Shown here piece after piece: positions 61,265-64,000 of a stretch of DNA of 64,000 nt. A program made the translations under genes and the position numbers. The notes under the pieces are model-generated. The model made no database searches. It was not told the origin of the DNA and saw nothing but the letters and a program-made list of their open reading frames with translations. Position 1 is the stretch's first letter. Each line of letters opens with the position of its first letter. Origin of the DNA: Pomacea canaliculata (lineage: Eukaryota > Mollusca > Gastropoda > Architaenioglossa > Ampullariidae); the NCBI RefSeq assembly GCF_003073045.1, contig NC_037590.1, positions 9,195,042 to 9,259,041 of the forward strand, given 5' to 3'.

Positions 61265-61310
61265 TGAGAGAGGGAGAGAGGGAGAGAGAGAGAGAGGGAG
61301 AGAGAGAAAA
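61265..61310. repeat. (GA)n/(GGGA)n run
   Basis: GA and GGGAGA units over 46 bp on the plus strand. Confidence 0.85.
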
Positions 61311-61579
61311 TTAAATGTGTTCAGATCTCGGTTCGATGAAGCTGTTTTTCTTTTGCACATGGTATCTGTTGGCAGCTTAGCTCGCTGTGAAGTAAAAATG
61401 TCAAATTATTCTTCACTGACTTCTTTAGTTTGCCCAGACATGTCCATTTTGACGCATTGGTAGCGTGTCTGAAAAACACCAGTTTGAAGATAAAACTCGT
61501 GGGAAAAAAAGAAAATTGTTAAAATTCGTGTTTGCTCCCCTCGTGTGAAACTCTTTGTAACTCCAATGTCACTAAACAT

Positions 61580-61678
61580 CAGTTCAGCCACTCGGGTACG
61601 ATGTAGGTCTTTCAGTTCATCCTCACAAGTAAGGTGTGGGTCTTTCAGTTCAGTGACACAGGTAGGGTGTGGGTCTTT
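61580..61678. repeat. 33-bp tandem repeat, three diverged units
   Basis: Units start with CAGTTCA (61580, 61613, 61646) and end GGTCTTT. Spacing is exactly 33 bp with several differences between units. Because 33 is a multiple of three, one frame stays open and gives an 11-residue repeat with the core C-x-S-F-S-S. Confidence 0.75.
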
Positions 61679-62459
61679 CCCTGCAGTGAAGTCCCCACAG
61701 TCTTCTCTTTCTCTCTCTTCTTTCCCCTCCCATTCACCTCCTGATGCACCAGTCTACCCTCTTCCCGTCCTTTAATGACAAACAGGGAAACGGAAAAGGA
61801 ATAGTGGTAGAGAGGAGGGTGAAACCACAATCCAAGATAGAACATATCCTACATATCTTGTTTCACCCCTACCTCTCTATTATTCCTACTCATAACCGTC
61901 CTCTTTCTATTTCGGGACTTCCTGTCATCGGCTTACAAGGCTCTTCCCGATTGTGGTACAAGCTGTTAGGTTCAGCCTACCAGGTCATTCACACACCTTA
62001 CCCCAGCCCCACCTGTAAAAGTTATTTATCCTTTTTGCCTGTCTCCAATTTTTGTCTTACCGTTCTCCCTCTTCCCCCCTACAGCTTCCTGGAAATAGTG
62101 GTGGGGCTAAGATGAAGGTAAAACCCGAAGAATCTTCCGCAATTTCAGCACTTCGGAAAACAAATGAACTCACATATTGGGTCATAACCAAAGAAACTGC
62201 TCGTCTACGACCGACCAAGCCCTACTTAAAAGCCCCTCAGCTTCGCAACCACTTTAAAAATAAAAACCGCAGCCAACATAATGGTTCAGCTATTTCAGCA
62301 AGGAACACGCATTCCAAGTTATTTGTTGGTTGTGCTTTTTATACAAATCAATTAAAACGACATGAGTCACACAGGGTCTACCAAACGCCAACAGTAGATA
62401 GAAATATTGAGCAGAAATAAAGGAATACCATTTTTAAACTGTTCCATGTATATATTATT

Positions 62460-62490
62460 ATTTTATTTTATTTTATTTTATTTTATTTTT
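62460..62490. repeat. (ATTTT)n microsatellite
   Basis: About six TTTTA units. Confidence 0.9.
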
Positions 62491-63513
62491 GTAACGGTTC
62501 CTGCGCAGGAATTTTTCTCATCAATCAGCGAAGTTTTCGGTGATGCGTCGAGTGCTTGCGTCACAAACATCAGCCAACCGGCGCAACGGTTCGTTAGTCT
62601 TAATAACATCAGTTGCGAAATATTATCGTTCCACCACCATTTGACAATATGTAAAGACAAAATTGATATCCTGTCCGATTAATTTAATAAATTCTAATTT
62701 ATGCACGTTTCAGAGCGATCGGAAATGCTGAAAAATAACGGTTACATCATTATTTGCGGCTACAATCATCACACTTGATTATACTATTACATGCAATTAT
62801 TTCCCACTATACACGGCAACGCATCGTTGCACTCGGTCACACAGCATTACACACAGATGTTGTGCACAAATACTATTTCGTTTAACAAAATGTTTCACGA
62901 AGATTTTTCTTACGCAATGTTTATTATGCAGTCTGACAATGTGAGTGGATGGGTAGACGGGTTGATTGAAGTCAACGACTGTTTCCCTTTTTTATGGATC
63001 CTGTTACGGTTTGAAAATGCATCTTAAACACGAAACTGTACCACGCCTGGACTTGGTGGTGGGGAGAGGTAGAGAGAGGGACAACTATTACTTTTTCTAG
63101 AAAGTGTTTTCTCAGAAATGTGTACTAAAAGGAAGCAACACACATCATAAATTTCACAGGGGACTACATGCACTTTTAAGTATCCTCTTCCAGCATGAGT
63201 ATTATCACAGAAAGGAAGACATTGTGTATTTTTTAAGAAAACCTAGGGTACTGTCATCATTCAACTTTCCATTTCAAAACTAAATATGACATTAAAGAGA
63301 AATGGGAGGGCCGATGACCGCTGATGGCGATGAAGGAAGTTAGCGACAAAGTTACAGCTGTAAAGAAAGGGACATTTACACAACAGATGAATGGTCGAAA
63401 TCGGTTAGAGAAGATAGTTTTGCTGGATATATTTAACAGTATACAGTATATTTTAAAAAAAAGTAAATGAACGAACTTTTAGACTATTCTCACTCTTCTT
63501 CAGCAGCACCAAG

Positions 63514-63752
63514 CGTGTGTGTGTGTGTGTGAGAGAGAGAGGGTGGTGGTGGAATGGAGAGATTCAAAATAATTTAAGAAAAATTGTGACCGCACCATGT
63601 GTGTGTGTTAGAGAGGGAGAGAGATTCATTGTATGTGTAAGAGAAAAAGGATTTAATTAAGAGACACTAAATAATTTAAGATTTTTACAGCACCATGTGT
63701 GTGTGAGGGTGTTATAGAAAGATACTAAATAGTTTAAGAAATATTCTGACTT
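63514..63752. repeat. Compound (GT)n(GA)n block with diverged tandem units of about 100 bp
   Basis: A GT run then GA run is followed by AAATAATTTAAGA and CACCATGTGTGTGTG. The pair recurs as AAATAATTTAAGA (63670) with CACCATGTGTGTGTG (63690) and again as AAATAGTTTAAGA (63728). This suggests tandem duplication with drift. Confidence 0.6.
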
Positions 63753-64000
63753 CTAACTATTGACATAATTCCACATAGCTCCAGTCTTTCTGCTTCTCTT
63801 TTCCTCACTATCTTTTTTCTTGTCTGCTGGTTTATCTCCCTTTTCTAGTATTTTTTCCTCGAATATTTTATATTTCCTTGGTTCTCTTTATTTATCACTT
63901 TTCAATGTTTTTATTTCTCCTAGTTTCTTTCTCGTCTACAGTCTCTTCACTCTCCTAACCCTAGTTTTTTCCTCTCTCTCCATTCCTGTGCTCGCCCAGC

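Larger units (their letters stand above)
57895..64000. other. Stretch after the bZIP gene, no confident gene
   Basis: It holds SINE fragments, GA runs, a 33-bp tandem repeat, an ATTTT run and a GT/GA repeat block, listed separately. A sequence at 62085 follows a good acceptor but codes nothing I recognise. The first part may be 3' UTR of the bZIP gene. Confidence 0.45.

Overview
This window is animal nuclear DNA: AT-rich, intron-rich and low in gene density, with GT-AG introns, microsatellites, tRNA-derived SINE fragments and short inverted-repeat transposons. Protein content and repeat style suggest a lophotrochozoan, most likely a gastropod or other mollusc; this is inference. I rebuilt five spliced genes by hand from splice sites, reading phase and protein similarity. 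All coordinates are predictions, but each of the four full models closes to a whole number of codons.

Layout. Positions 1.9-31.6 kb form a gene-rich block of two head-to-head pairs. Pair 1 is a multi-pass membrane protein of unknown function (DUF7802-like, minus, 8 exons, 423 aa) and CCDC6 (plus, 9 exons, 445 aa), with starts 576 bp apart. Pair 2 is ANKRD54 (minus, 8 exons, 306 aa) and TPGS1 (plus, 9 exons, 257 aa), with starts 640 bp apart. The stretch 16.1-22.6 kb between the pairs holds the CCDC6 3' UTR, a hAT-like element and a LINE relic. From 31.6 to about 51.4 kb I find no convincing gene, only microsatellites, purine tracts, a G-rich minisatellite and transposon copies. At 51.4 kb a TATA box and a donor-terminated candidate first exon may start the fifth gene. 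Its coding part (56.3-57.9 kb, two exons, 371 aa) is an atypical bZIP factor with a perfect leucine zipper but tyrosine in place of the invariant DNA-contacting arginine. The rest, to 64 kb, is SINE relics and simple repeats.

The genes do not form a pathway. TPGS1 belongs to the tubulin polyglutamylase complex, ANKRD54 is a shuttling ankyrin adaptor, CCDC6 is a coiled-coil phosphoprotein, and the bZIP is presumably a regulator. The most interesting non-genic signal is a family of about 190-bp inverted-repeat elements with 7-bp target duplications (26.8, 29.4 and 33.4 kb). It has a 28-bp remnant at 35.47 kb that is nothing but the two ends inside a perfect duplication. One copy sits in the ANKRD54/TPGS1 shared promoter and supplies an in-frame upstream ATG to TPGS1.
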